From the NCBI GenBank assembly GCA_903896675.1, contig CAITYU010000408.1, forward strand, positions 1 to 34,034: a DNA stretch of 34,034 nucleotides, given 5' to 3'. Position 1 is the first letter of the stretch. Every line of letters begins with the position of its first letter. A program made the position numbers and the translations under genes. The notes under the pieces were generated by a model, which saw only the letters and a list, made by a program, of their open reading frames with translations, made no database searches and was not told the DNA's origin. This stretch comes from an uncultured Planctomycetaceae bacterium. GTDB lineage: Bacteria; Planctomycetota; Planctomycetia; Planctomycetales; Planctomycetaceae. Below are positions 8,639 to 17,900 of this stretch, one piece after another.

Positions 8639-8941
8639 TCACGGCTTCTCAGAATCGGCACAACTGCAGACCATCTGACCGCAGCCCGGACAGCCCTTGC
8701 CGTACTTCAGCTCGATCGCCTCGGTCAGACTGATCCCCGCCACATTGGCAATCGTAGCCAGCCATGCCAGCACGTCGGCAAACTCCTTCGCAGTCTCCTC
8801 CTTCGATGCCGATTCACGCAGTGCCGTCGCCAGTTCCCCCACCTCTTCCATCAGCCACATGAACGTGCCCTCGATCCCGCGAGCATTGTCCTTGCGGGAA
8901 TACATGCGCGAAATCATCTGCTGCAGTTCTTCGAGTGTCAT
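8639..8941 (-). CDS. MazG-like nucleotide pyrophosphohydrolase with Cys-rich tail
   Basis: A 100-residue all-alpha protein. The MazG/dUTPase-like metal site is visible as E32-E33-x-x-E36 (EEVGEL) and E53-x-x-D56 (EFADVL), which coordinate Mg2+ for hydrolysis of (d)NTPs to the monophosphate and pyrophosphate. The C-terminus departs from the minimal domain with C84-P-G-C87 and C92-S-C94, a likely small zinc knuckle. The ATG at 8941 is preceded by a GGGAAG element. Likely role: house-cleaning of non-canonical nucleotides. The substrate cannot be read from the sequence. Confidence 0.82.
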   Translation of the reverse strand: MTLEELQQMISRMYSRKDNARGIEGTFMWLMEEVGELATALRESASKEETAKEFADVLAWLATIANVAGISLTEAIELKYGKGCPGCGQMVCSCADSEKP

Positions 8942-9008
8942 GGCAGGAACTTCCCGGGGTCAGTGATGCAGTGTGTAAATTCATCCCGTCCGCCTTTGCA
9001 GAATAAAC

Positions 9009-9040
9009 AAAAAAGCCCGGACTGGAAAACCCAGCCGGGC
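9009..9040 (-). terminator. Rho-independent terminator of the BBP7 gene
   Basis: Bases 9015-9020 (GCCCGG) and 9022-9025 (CTGG) pair with 9031-9040 (CCAGCCGGGC), leaving one bulged A and a 5-base loop. On the minus strand the stem is followed by a run of six T (9014-9009). It starts 31 bp past the BBP7 stop codon. Confidence 0.88.
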
Positions 9041-9070
9041 CCGTTGCTTCTGAAGGCATCCGCAGGACCT

Positions 9071-10756
9071 TCAGTAATTCCAGTTCACACCGACGCTGAT
9101 GGTGTGCTGAGTGAAACTGTGCCGATCCGGCTTGATGCTGGGAAACATGTTGAGCTGCGGGTTGGATGTATACAGCACGGACTGCATCGGATCTGCAACC
9201 TCACCGATGAACAGAAACGTGTACCCAATCCGGAACTTCGCATCTTCCAGCAACCGCATGTTTGACAGCACGGGCACACGGGAAAATATCGGAATCTCGG
9301 CCACCAGCGACTGTTCAAACAGTGGCGACAGATGGACTGTGCTGTAACTGCCCGAGTAGGCGTTGGCCGAGGGGCCGTTCAGGTTGTTCGTGTCGAAGCC
9401 ATCGGTCGGCGGAAACAACCCGGTGACAGGATCGGGCGTATCTGAAACGGCCATATGGTTGAACAGATTGTCGCCACTGATGCGAATCTGCTCATTGTTG
9501 AACATCGCGGCCAGCTTTGACGCCCCGGTCAGGGCGATGCCCTTGTCATCACCGAGCGTGTAGTGGAAACCGAACTCCGGACCTGCCAGATTGCTGGTCA
9601 CCTCAGCCATATGCGTGGCCCGTACGAGCACGGGATCCCACGAATTGATCTGCACAAAGTCCGGATCATCGTCCTCAGCAAGGTTGTCGGCTATGAAGTC
9701 ATCGTCATCATCCAGTCCATCGTTCGGAGGAACCACCTTCGCGTTGTCCGGAGTGTCATCATCACCACTTCCCAGATACGCAAGCCCCGAATCGATACCG
9801 AGGAATGAAAACTGTTCCTTGACCTTCTGATAGCGACCGCCAACGATGGGATTCACACGGATACCGCCGTGATCGTAAACCGGAGCAAAGGCAACTGCAC
9901 CCGAAGACCCCAGCGTGCTCAGGCTGTGCTTCATCAGGAACTGAATATCATACGGAACTGAGGCGCCCAGCAGGCTGCCGTCATCAATTGGCACGCTGTA
10001 CAGGTTCAGCAGGGCTCTGTCCAGCACATCAAATGTCGAGCCAAATGCTCCGTAATCGTTGGCATCCTGATCGTCGAAGGGTGTTCCCGGGGCCAGAATC
10101 TGCCCCACGGTGATGTCATAGTCGCTCTGACCGTTCGTTATGAACGGGCGATTCAGAACACTCCCGCCGCTCGAGCTCAGAGCCAGTGCCGTGGCAGTGT
10201 CCATTCGCTTTGAAGTTTCCACGGCTCGGCCATCGAAAGTTTCCGAGTCGTCAACCTGCCAGCCGAAATCCAGCAGCAGACCAGTCCCGTCCACATTCCA
10301 GAATCCGCCACTGGCCCGCAGACCGTGGTTCGTCAGATTCGGGATCATGCTGCCACCGGCCGCATCGAAATATCGATAAAACGACAGATCATCAATGATC
10401 TCGTCACTGTCCGGGTCGTTCTGCTGGTAGTACGACTGTGAGGTGGGACTGCCGAAGATCCCATGCAGCTTTCGCGTTCTGGTGTTCGTATAATCCATGT
10501 TCAGGAAGAACTTGCGGGGTTTCGAGAAAGCCCCGAAGCCACTCCGCTGGTCACTGAACCACGTCCCGTTGTCATTATACGTCTGCTCAAACATCGGATC
10601 ATACGGCGATCCACCGGTGTACGGTGAGCCATAGGCGGGCAGATAGCCTGCCGGGACGCTCGACGGCGGAGCCCCCTGCTGGCCCGCAGCGTTCCGCCCG
10701 GCCGCCAGCATCAGAAGAAATGGCACAAACGCCTTGAATGAATGCCGAATCCGCAT
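9071..10756 (-). CDS. BBP7-family outer-membrane beta-barrel protein
   Basis: A 561-residue protein starting at the ATG at 10756, which has AGGGA seven bases upstream; an earlier ATG at 10789 is less well placed. Residues 1 to about 25 form a signal peptide. A Gly/Pro/Tyr-rich linker follows, then alternating beta segments characteristic of planctomycete BBP7 proteins: FLNMDYTNTRTRKLHG, GFWNVDGTGLLLDFGWQV, GPEFGFHYTLGDDKG and, near the end, FRIGYTFLFIGEVADPMQ with a terminal aromatic residue (VNWNY) as in outer-membrane barrels. An Asp-rich loop at about residues 330-365 could bind calcium. Probably an outer-membrane channel or structural protein. It is a single-gene unit with its own terminator. 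Confidence 0.82.
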   Translation of the reverse strand: MRIRHSFKAFVPFLLMLAAGRNAAGQQGAPPSSVPAGYLPAYGSPYTGGSPYDPMFEQTYNDNGTWFSDQRSGFGAFSKPRKFFLNMDYTNTRTRKLHGIFGSPTSQSYYQQNDPDSDEIIDDLSFYRYFDAAGGSMIPNLTNHGLRASGGFWNVDGTGLLLDFGWQVDDSETFDGRAVETSKRMDTATALALSSSGGSVLNRPFITNGQSDYDITVGQILAPGTPFDDQDANDYGAFGSTFDVLDRALLNLYSVPIDDGSLLGASVPYDIQFLMKHSLSTLGSSGAVAFAPVYDHGGIRVNPIVGGRYQKVKEQFSFLGIDSGLAYLGSGDDDTPDNAKVVPPNDGLDDDDDFIADNLAEDDDPDFVQINSWDPVLVRATHMAEVTSNLAGPEFGFHYTLGDDKGIALTGASKLAAMFNNEQIRISGDNLFNHMAVSDTPDPVTGLFPPTDGFDTNNLNGPSANAYSGSYSTVHLSPLFEQSLVAEIPIFSRVPVLSNMRLLEDAKFRIGYTFLFIGEVADPMQSVLYTSNPQLNMFPSIKPDRHSFTQHTISVGVNWNY

Positions 10757-11164
10757 TGATCCATCCCTGGAAAAGCTGCAGTAATGCACTGCTCTCTCAT
10801 GGTCTCCGTCTGAATTCCACAGCCCAGGCAGAAAAGCTGCACTGACTGCGCACCCAGAACGGCATTATCAAAGGTATCGGTCAGGCAATTTGAGAAACTG
10901 TAACGATTGTTCCGTACGTAGCTGTTTTTCGGGTCGTACCGGAGAAATCGGGCAGTTTCCGCAGATTTTGCGGCCGGTTTTCCTTGAAATCACCCCGTTG
11001 ACTGATCTCGGATGGCCCCCGCTTCGGCAGAATCTGCCGCCCACGCCAGCCCACAAAAAACACTCGGACGGTTGAGCTTTCCGGTGGTTTGGATAAGGTC
11101 CGCTCGGCATTCGGTCCACTCCGTAATCCAACAACCAATGTCCTCAGCAATGCAGGAAGTTTCC
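10757..11164. other. Divergent intergenic region between BBP7 and ATP-grasp operon
   Basis: About 400 bp containing the promoters of both flanking units. I see no RNA gene or convincing ORF. An imperfect inverted repeat (TCCGTACG near 10911 against CGTACCGGA near 10934) is present but too weak to call an operator. Leftward and rightward promoters could not be assigned to a consensus. Confidence 0.4.
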
Positions 11165-12157
11165 GTGAAAATCGGGCTGACTTACGACCTTCGTTCCGAA
11201 TACCTCGCACTCGGATACGACCACGAAGCCACTGCCGAGCTGGACAGTGAGGCGACCGTGGCCGCCATTGATCACACCCTGCAGGCACTGGGGCATCAGA
11301 CGGATCGCATCGGACACCTGCGGCAGCTCACCGCCCGACTGGCTGCCGGTGACCGCTGGGATCTGGTCTTCAACATCTGTGAAGGCATGCATGGTCTCTG
11401 CCGGGAATCCCAGGTCCCCGCTCTGCTCGAGGGCTGGCAGATCCCCTGCACTTTTTCCGACTCGTTCACATTGGCGGTCTGTCTGCACAAGGGACTGACC
11501 AAAGCCATCCTCGAACGCGCCGGGCTCGCGACCGCCGCCTTCCACGTCGTCGAATCTGTCTCCGACATCGCTCGCGTGTCGCTCCCATGGCCACTGTTTG
11601 TAAAACCCGTCGCTGAAGGCACAGGGAAAGGGGTCTCTGCGGCGTCTGTTGTCAGATCTCCCGACGAACTCGAATCCGCCTGCCAGCACCTGCTGCACAG
11701 GTTCCAGCAGCCCGTGCTTGTCGAACGATACCTGCCCGGCAGGGAATTCACCATCGGTATTCTGGGCACCGGCTCCGCCGCACGGGTCATCGGCACGATG
11801 GAAGTGGAACTGCTGCCATCCGCCGAGCAGGGCTGCTACTCACTGGAAAACAAGGAACACTGCCACGATCGCGTCAGATATACGCTCATTCAGACTGAGC
11901 AGGACCCGGAAGCAGCAGCAGCAGCAGAACTGGCACTGCGGTCATGGCTGGTGCTTAACGGTCGCGATGCCGGACGCATTGATATCCGTTCGGATGAACA
12001 CGGTCAGCCTGCCTTCATCGAAGCCAACCCGCTGGCCGGACTGAATCCCGGCTACTCTGACCTCCCCATGCTGGCCGCAAAAGCCGGCATGACCTATCCG
12101 CAGCTGATCAGCGGTATCGTGGATTCCGCCGCAGCCCGCATTCCTTCAGCTCGCTGA
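11165..12157 (+). CDS. ATP-grasp ligase, D-Ala-D-Ala ligase-like (first of pair)
   Basis: A 330-residue protein if started at the GTG at 11165, which has AGGAAG at 11154-11159 and yields the typical N-terminus MKIGLTYDLRSEY; ATGs at 11138 and 11150 are alternatives. The N-terminal domain ends with DLVFNICEGMHG, matching the Ddl E-G segment. The ATP-grasp core follows: LFVKPVAEGTGKGVS (nucleotide lid), VLVERYLPGREFTIGILG, and the metal/nucleotide-binding AGRIDIRSDEHGQPAFIEANPL ending at Asn-Pro. The terminal EANPLAGL differs from the E-x-N-T-x-P-G of true Ddl, so the substrate is probably not D-Ala. It is followed after 36 bp by a second ATP-grasp gene and then a GNAT gene. Likely joins an amino acid or peptide carboxylate to an amine. 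Confidence 0.82.
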   Translation: MKIGLTYDLRSEYLALGYDHEATAELDSEATVAAIDHTLQALGHQTDRIGHLRQLTARLAAGDRWDLVFNICEGMHGLCRESQVPALLEGWQIPCTFSDSFTLAVCLHKGLTKAILERAGLATAAFHVVESVSDIARVSLPWPLFVKPVAEGTGKGVSAASVVRSPDELESACQHLLHRFQQPVLVERYLPGREFTIGILGTGSAARVIGTMEVELLPSAEQGCYSLENKEHCHDRVRYTLIQTEQDPEAAAAAELALRSWLVLNGRDAGRIDIRSDEHGQPAFIEANPLAGLNPGYSDLPMLAAKAGMTYPQLISGIVDSAAARIPSAR

Positions 12158-12193
12158 CCCACTCCCCCGGCGGTTTTGAAAAAAGAGTTTCCG

Positions 12194-13213
12194 ATGGCCA
12201 CGGTGGTGCTGCTGTTCAATCGAGTCTCGGCGAGGGATACCACCAGTGAGCTGGATGTCCTGCGGCAGTGCTCCGCAGTCGAATCCAGCCTGCTCCGCAT
12301 GGGGCATCGCGTCCACCGAATTGCCTGCACACTCGACCTTGCCACCACTCGGCAAAACCTGCTGGAACTCCAGCCGGATGTTGTCTTCAATCTTGTCGAG
12401 GCACTTGGCGGGACTGATCAGCTCATGGGGCTCGCCACACTGCTGCTGGAGTCACTCAGAATTCCTTTCACCGGCTCCTCCTCCCTCGCTTTGCAGCTGA
12501 CCACCCGCAAACCCCTCGCCAAACAAAGGCTGACTGAGCTGCGACTGCCGACACCCGCATGGCTGCTGGCCACTGATACAGGCTGGCGCGGGCTGACACC
12601 CGGACGCAGCACCCCATCCAAAGCACTCGTCAAAGCTGCAGCCGAACACGCGTCGCTCGGGTTGAGCGAAAACAGTGTCATCGACTGCCGCAGTCCAATG
12701 GTTTTCAGCAGCCTGCGGCAAAGTATTGAATCCGCCAGCGCCGAGTTCGGAACACCCTTCTTCGCCGAAGAGTACATCCACGGGCGAGAATTCAACCTCA
12801 GCCTGCTCGGCGGGATCCTCGAACCACAGGTGCTGTTCCCCGCCGAAATTCGCTTCGAAGGTTATTCAGAAGACCGCCCGCGAATTCTCGGAGCTGCAGC
12901 CAAATGGAACGAAAACTCCCCCGAATACCACCGCACCGTTCGCACCTTCAGCTATAGCCCGGCTGATCAGCCCCTGCTGGATGAACTCGGAGCCCTCGCT
13001 CGCAGCTGCTGGTCAGCTTTCGGACTCAATGGTTATGCCCGAGTTGACTTTCGCGTGGATGCCGATGGACAGCCATGGGTCCTTGAAATCAATGCCAATC
13101 CCTGTCTCTCCCCGGACGCCGGCTTCGCCGCAGCTCTCGAACGCAGCGGGATGACATGGGACGAGGCAGTCGAGGCAATCCTCGATGATGCCCTCCGCTC
13201 ACACAACTCATGA
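12194..13213 (+). CDS. ATP-grasp ligase (second of pair)
   Basis: A 339-residue protein starting at the ATG at 12194 (MATVVLLFNRVS); an in-frame TTG at 12176 is less likely. DVVFNLVEALGG mirrors the E-G segment of the first enzyme. The core includes FFAEEYIHGREFNLSLLGG and ARVDFRVDADGQPWVLEINANP followed by LSPDAGFAAALERSGMTWDE. The E-I-N-A-N-P-x-L-S-P-D-A-G-F ending is distinct from D-Ala-D-Ala ligase and from its neighbour, so the two enzymes probably catalyse different bonds, possibly in sequence. The lid region (residues about 140-165, with ALVKAAAEHASLGL) lacks the Gly-rich segment of the first enzyme. The gap to the GNAT gene is 21 bp, supporting one transcript. Confidence 0.8.
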   Translation: MATVVLLFNRVSARDTTSELDVLRQCSAVESSLLRMGHRVHRIACTLDLATTRQNLLELQPDVVFNLVEALGGTDQLMGLATLLLESLRIPFTGSSSLALQLTTRKPLAKQRLTELRLPTPAWLLATDTGWRGLTPGRSTPSKALVKAAAEHASLGLSENSVIDCRSPMVFSSLRQSIESASAEFGTPFFAEEYIHGREFNLSLLGGILEPQVLFPAEIRFEGYSEDRPRILGAAAKWNENSPEYHRTVRTFSYSPADQPLLDELGALARSCWSAFGLNGYARVDFRVDADGQPWVLEINANPCLSPDAGFAAALERSGMTWDEAVEAILDDALRSHNS

Positions 13214-13234
13214 CAGGAAATACCGGGAACTTAC

Positions 13235-13750
13235 ATGAGCAGCCAGAACCAGACTCCTGCGACATTCGACTGCATCGTCAGAGACGAAGTTCTGCCGCAT
13301 GATCCGGATATTATCCGCGCCATCGTCGAGTCAACCGATTTCTTCCACCCGTGGGAAGTGAACATCGCGGTGGAACTGGCCGAGGAACGGCTGTCCAAAG
13401 GTGTCGCTTCCGGCTACGAGTTTCTGTTCGCTGACTGCAATGGAAGTACTGACGGTTACGTCTGCTTCGGAGAAATTCCATGCACTCGTGGCAGCTATGA
13501 CGTGTACTGGATCGCCGTTCGCAGGGAATGTCAGGGGCAGGGCCTCGGACGCCGGTTGATGCAGCTTGCCGAACTGCGGATTCAGCAGCTTGCCGGACGC
13601 CGGATCTACCTCGAAACCTCCGGACGCCCCGACTATCTGCCCACTCGCACATTCTATGAACGCTGCCAGTACACGGTCGCCGCCGAGCTCCCTGATTTTT
13701 ACGCTCCCGGAGATTCCAAAATCGTCTACGTCAAATGCCTCGATACATGA
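13235..13750 (+). CDS. GNAT family N-acetyltransferase
   Basis: A 171-residue protein. The acetyl-CoA pyrophosphate-binding motif is plain: VRRECQGQGLGRRLM, with Q100-G-Q-G-L-G105, preceded by the beta-4 strand DVYWIAV and followed by helix alpha-3 and the beta-5 strand IYLETSG. The sequence YLPTRTFYERCQYTVAAEL matches the conserved 'A-x-x-F-Y-x-x-x-G-F/Y' end of the fold. The N-terminal half is longer than minimal (about 60 residues with HPWEVNIAVELAEERL), probably forming the acceptor site. It lies third in the ATP-grasp operon, so it may acetylate the ligation product or an intermediate. The last bases ATGA also form the start of a 33-codon ORF. Confidence 0.85.
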   Translation: MSSQNQTPATFDCIVRDEVLPHDPDIIRAIVESTDFFHPWEVNIAVELAEERLSKGVASGYEFLFADCNGSTDGYVCFGEIPCTRGSYDVYWIAVRRECQGQGLGRRLMQLAELRIQQLAGRRIYLETSGRPDYLPTRTFYERCQYTVAAELPDFYAPGDSKIVYVKCLDT

Positions 13751-13848
13751 AAGACCTTCCGCATGAATCCGGAGCTTCTGAACCCCACGATTCTGTGCAG
13801 ACTGCTGATCCGCTCACCGCTCACGATGAGGTCGAATTCGTCGTCTGA
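13747..13848 (+). CDS. Possible small acidic peptide ORF, 33 aa
   Basis: A 33-codon ORF whose ATG overlaps the GNAT stop in an ATGA arrangement, the usual mark of translational coupling. The peptide begins MKDLPHESG, ends DEVEFVV, and contains eight Asp/Glu but one Lys. It fills most of the 131-bp gap before the YacP-like gene. It could be a precursor or substrate of the ATP-grasp enzymes, a small regulatory protein, or chance. No Shine-Dalgarno sequence is needed if coupled; none is obvious. No homologue is known to me. Confidence 0.35.
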   Translation: MKDLPHESGASEPHDSVQTADPLTAHDEVEFVV

Positions 13849-13881
13849 TCACTGCCCCACTCTGCGACTGGAAGCTCCGGC

Positions 13882-14553
13882 ATGGCTCGCGTTTTCCTGC
13901 TGATCGACGGCTATAATCTGCTGCATGCAGCAGGTCTTGGTCGTCGCCGCTTCGCCCGTGGCGGACTGGAACTCGCTCGCACAAAACTCCTGCAGAAACT
14001 GGCGACTGAACTGGCGGATGAAGTCTGTCGCGATACCGTGGTGGTGTTCGACGCTGCGGCAGATGCTGACGCTCGGAATCAGCAGCAACAGTCCCCAACG
14101 CCGGAATCCGGCTGGCCGTTCTCCGTGACCTTCTCTGCTGGTACGCAGTCTGCTGACGATGAAATCGAAAGATTGCTCAGCCTGCACAGCAGCCCCCGGC
14201 AGGTCCTTGTTGTCTCCAGCGACCACCGCCTGCACCGCGCCGCCAGCCGACGCGGTGCCACCGGCATCGACAGCGACCACTTCCTGACACTGCTTGACTC
14301 CGGCAGTCGACTGATTGACATCCCACTTCCACAGATTCCGCAGAATCGACAAAAACCGACCGCACGATCGCCACGCACTCCGGGCCGTCAGTCCTCGCCC
14401 GGCCAGCCCTCCGACAAACCGAAATCCAGCCAGGAAAACATGAGTGACCTGAGGGAAGAACTCCTCAGCATGGATTTGGAACACCTGCTGCAACTGGATC
14501 TGCCACCGTGGAATCCACCCCAACCCAAAAACACTCGACGACGTAAATCCTGA
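13882..14553 (+). CDS. NYN (YacP/Rae1-like) PIN-fold ribonuclease
   Basis: A 223-residue protein. The PIN-like catalytic acidic residues appear in order: LLIDGYNLLHA (D9, N12), VVVFDA (D57), SADDEIERLL (D92/D93) and VLVVSSDHRLHRAA (D114). This is the NYN_YacP pattern; Bacillus Rae1 of this family cuts mRNA at the ribosomal A site. Residues 1 to about 150 form the domain; the tail (about 150-223) is Pro/Gln/Ser-rich, probably disordered, and ends in a basic TRRRKS. The ATG at 13882 has GGAAG about 8 nt upstream. It is last in the ATP-grasp/GNAT gene group, but a functional tie is uncertain. Confidence 0.8.
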   Translation: MARVFLLIDGYNLLHAAGLGRRRFARGGLELARTKLLQKLATELADEVCRDTVVVFDAAADADARNQQQQSPTPESGWPFSVTFSAGTQSADDEIERLLSLHSSPRQVLVVSSDHRLHRAASRRGATGIDSDHFLTLLDSGSRLIDIPLPQIPQNRQKPTARSPRTPGRQSSPGQPSDKPKSSQENMSDLREELLSMDLEHLLQLDLPPWNPPQPKNTRRRKS

Positions 14554-14929
14554 ACTGAATACTGCACAAAAAACCAGTCCATCGAAAGCGGCCAGCATCC
14601 GGGATCAGAATCACTGCTAAGGCATCCCCGACACCAGACTAACGCTGAAAACATTCACATTTCCATTCGCCAGCATGCCGTTCCACGCCCCAAGTCACGT
14701 CTGGCTCCGCACATCAGCACCGACGCCACACCCACGTCGGCAGAACGCCTCAGCCTCGCGGAATGTCATTCAGCACTCCCACAGGCACCGGATTTCAACC
14801 GTTTTTGGGTAAGAAAACCCCTCCTGTCTCGTCTCTATCGGGTAATATAGCGGGTAATATAGGGTGTCTGGGTGTAATTTGCCGTCGCAGTGGCCGCGCG
14901 TCCGCATCGCAATTTGTTGGAATCAGCAC
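14554..14929. other. Intergenic region upstream of giant secreted protein
   Basis: About 375 bp without a credible gene. Near its 3' end is a perfect 12-bp tandem duplication (14839-14862). A weak GGGT/ACCC stem with loop AAGAAA occurs near 14814-14827. No clear Rho-independent terminator for the YacP-like gene was found. Confidence 0.45.
14839..14862. repeat. 12-bp perfect tandem duplication, CGGGTAATATAG
   Basis: Two adjacent identical copies, 14839-14850 and 14851-14862, each containing TAATAT. They lie 68 bp upstream of the ATG at 14930. TAATAT resembles a -10 element, so the duplication could provide two staggered promoter elements or a regulator site. Confidence 0.75.
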
Positions 14930-17900
14930 ATGACAGCACAGTGGATTAAAAAGGTCTGGAATCAGCTCCGGTCGGGTTCTTCGTCAGTTGTCCGCAATCG
15001 TCGCTGCCATGGCTCAGATCGTGCCCGCCCGGAACGACTGGAAACTCGCTGTCTGCTCGCCGGGAATGTCACGGTTTCATTGTCAGAAGCGGCTGTCATT
15101 GTTACGGGTGACAGCCTCGCCAATGATCTCGAACTGGTCGCTGCTCCCGGTACGCTGACACTCCGCGGTCGCAGTGGCACATCCATCAATGGGGCTCAGG
15201 CCCCGTTCACCATCAGTTCAACCGGCACAACCCTCAATCGCCCTCTGCTCGTTCGTTTGGGTGCAGGCAACGACGTGTTCTCCGTCGGCAGCGATGCGCG
15301 TTTCAGCCGCAGTGTTCAGGTTCAGGGTGAAACCGGTGACGACACCATCAGCTTCACCGGATCTGTCTTCGACAGACTTTTGTCGGTCAGTGCAGGCACG
15401 GGCAATGACTCAGTTGTTTTCAGCCGCATCACAGCGAATGGTGCCCTCGATGTTGCAGCCGGGGGCGCACTGCAACTCGCCATGGCCGACACAACATTGA
15501 ACCGTTCTTTGTCAGTACAGACGGCGACTGGTGACGATTCGCTGGTCGTGACAGACTCCACCATCAATGGCAGCGTGGTCCTGCTCACAGGACGGGGTGA
15601 CGATAACACAGCGTTTAAAAACTCCACGCTTCGCAGTTCACTGTACGTCGATGCTGGTCGCGGACGGGATGTCGTGCTGCTGGATGGCACAAAAGTTACC
15701 GGCCCTGCTGCACTCTGGATGCGACAGGGAGATGACAGCATCATTCTTCAGGGACAGACAGAACTCTCCCGCAGACTGACCGTTGGTGCCCTGCTGGGTT
15801 CCGATCGACTGGAAGTTGCTGGCACCGCCACCACCGGTGTCATCCGCAGACTCGGACGACCCGGCAGTGTCGCAGACATTGCTCAGAAGGATCGAATTAC
15901 TGCACCTGTTACCGGAGCCTTCGCGAAGGCTGCTGCGGCCGTCAACCAGGCGGCTCCACAACTGACCGCTGCCGTCAATCCGGTCGCGGTCGCAGAAACT
16001 GCCGGCACGGCCATTCTTACTGTGAGCCGCTCAGGCTCTGTTGCCCAGCCCCTCATCGTACAACTCTCAGCCTCCTCCTCCGGTCGCATCACGCTGCCGG
16101 CAACCCTGACCATCCCGGCGGGCAGCCAGTCTGCCACGGCCGGGATCACCATTGTCAATAATACCGCAACCGACGGCACTGCCGATGTCCAGTTAACAGT
16201 GGCAGCTACCGGGTTCTCCACAGGTTCCACCTCGCTCACGGTAACGGACGACGATACCTCAGTTCCGACTTCGGCCCTGACGCTGACGCCATCGGTGGGT
16301 TCTGTGACCGAAAATGCGGGCGCCGGCGTTGATGTGGCGGTATCCCGTGATTCGGCGGACAACTCTCAGCCCCTCATCGTCACATTATCATCAACAGGTG
16401 GCCGACTGACTGTTCCGGCTTCCGTAACCATTCCCGCCGGGGCCTCATCGATCAGTTTTACCGCGGTACCGGTCAACGATCAGATCGTGAATCTGCCCGG
16501 CAGCCAGACTCTGGCAGCCACAGCAACAGGATTCAACTCCGGAACCGGATCCATGACAGTAACGGACGATGATACGGCCACTCTGACGCTGGAATTGTCT
16601 TCCACGACTGTCACAGAGGGTTCTGCTGCAGTCACGGCAACGGTCTCCAGAAACACAGAGGACAAAAGCCAGCCAGTCACGGCATCCATTGCGATCGGCT
16701 CCGACCGTGCCACAGGACCGGCAACCGTCGAGATTCCTGCAGGACAGGCATCGGTCACATTCGCGCTGAATGCCGTGGACAACCTGCTGCTTGATGGTAC
16801 GGCCACAATCCAGGTCTCAGTATCCGCCGCCGGCTTTGATCCGGATGTCGTCTCGCTCACGGTAACTGACAATGAGAACTCTTCGCTTGGGCTTACTGCC
16901 AGCAGCACTTCCGTGCGCGAAGATTCCAGTGACGGTATCGTGCTGACTGTTTCACGAAATACGCTTGACGTTTCGCAGGCTCTGGAGGTCACTCTCGACG
17001 CCGATTCCGGTGCACTGACTGTGCCCGCCACCGCTGAAATCCCCGCCGGGCAGACATCTGTGGATGTGGTCCTTGTACCACTGAACGACGATATCGCTCA
17101 GGGCGACATTACACTCCTCGCCTCTGCAAGTGCCACCGGGTTTTCGCAGGTGACCATTTCCCTCACAGTACAGGATGACGAAGTCCCGGCTCTGTCGCTG
17201 ACACCCGCTCAGTCCGGGCTGACAGAGGGTTCCACCACCGATGCTCGCCTGACGGTCTCTCGAAATACCGCCGACATTTCCAGTCCCCTCACTGTTTCAC
17301 TGGCATCCAGCTCTCCACGCATCTCACTCCCCGCAACAATTGTCATACCCGCAGGACAAAGACAGGTTGAGTTTTCCGTAGCCGATGTCAATGATCAGAT
17401 TGTCAGCGTGGCAGGTACCGCAACTGTCCAGGCAACCGCCAGCGCCTTTGGCGGAGGACAGGCGGCACTGACAATCACAGAAGATGACAGCTTCTCACTC
17501 TCTGTTGAACCGGCAATTCCCTCTGTCAACGAATTAGTCGGCACAGTCAGCACCACTGTCAGTTCAGGCAAAGCCGCTGACACAGACATCACCGTCAGCC
17601 TCACATATACCCAGTCGGACCTGCTCTCCGGGCCCGCATCGGTGATCATTCCAGCCGGTGAAACATCGGCTGTCGTGCAATTGCCTGTTGCCGCAGGGTC
17701 TGTCCCCGAAGGCACTCGCACTGGCACAGTCACCGCATCCATTGCCGGCACTGCAGCAACAGATTTCGCCACAATCCTCGTTCAGGATGGTGACAGTTTC
17801 AGCCTCACCACGGACGTTTCTTCCAATCAGGTTGAACAGTCCAGTGGCATCCTGCTCACTCGCAACAGCAACTTTATTGTGAATGGCGTAACTGCTCCCA

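Noticed and set aside
11938-11952. Poly-alanine codon run (AGCAGCAGCAGCAG) as a possible frameshift site in the first ATP-grasp gene
   Set aside because: The frame continues correctly into conserved ATP-grasp motifs on both sides.
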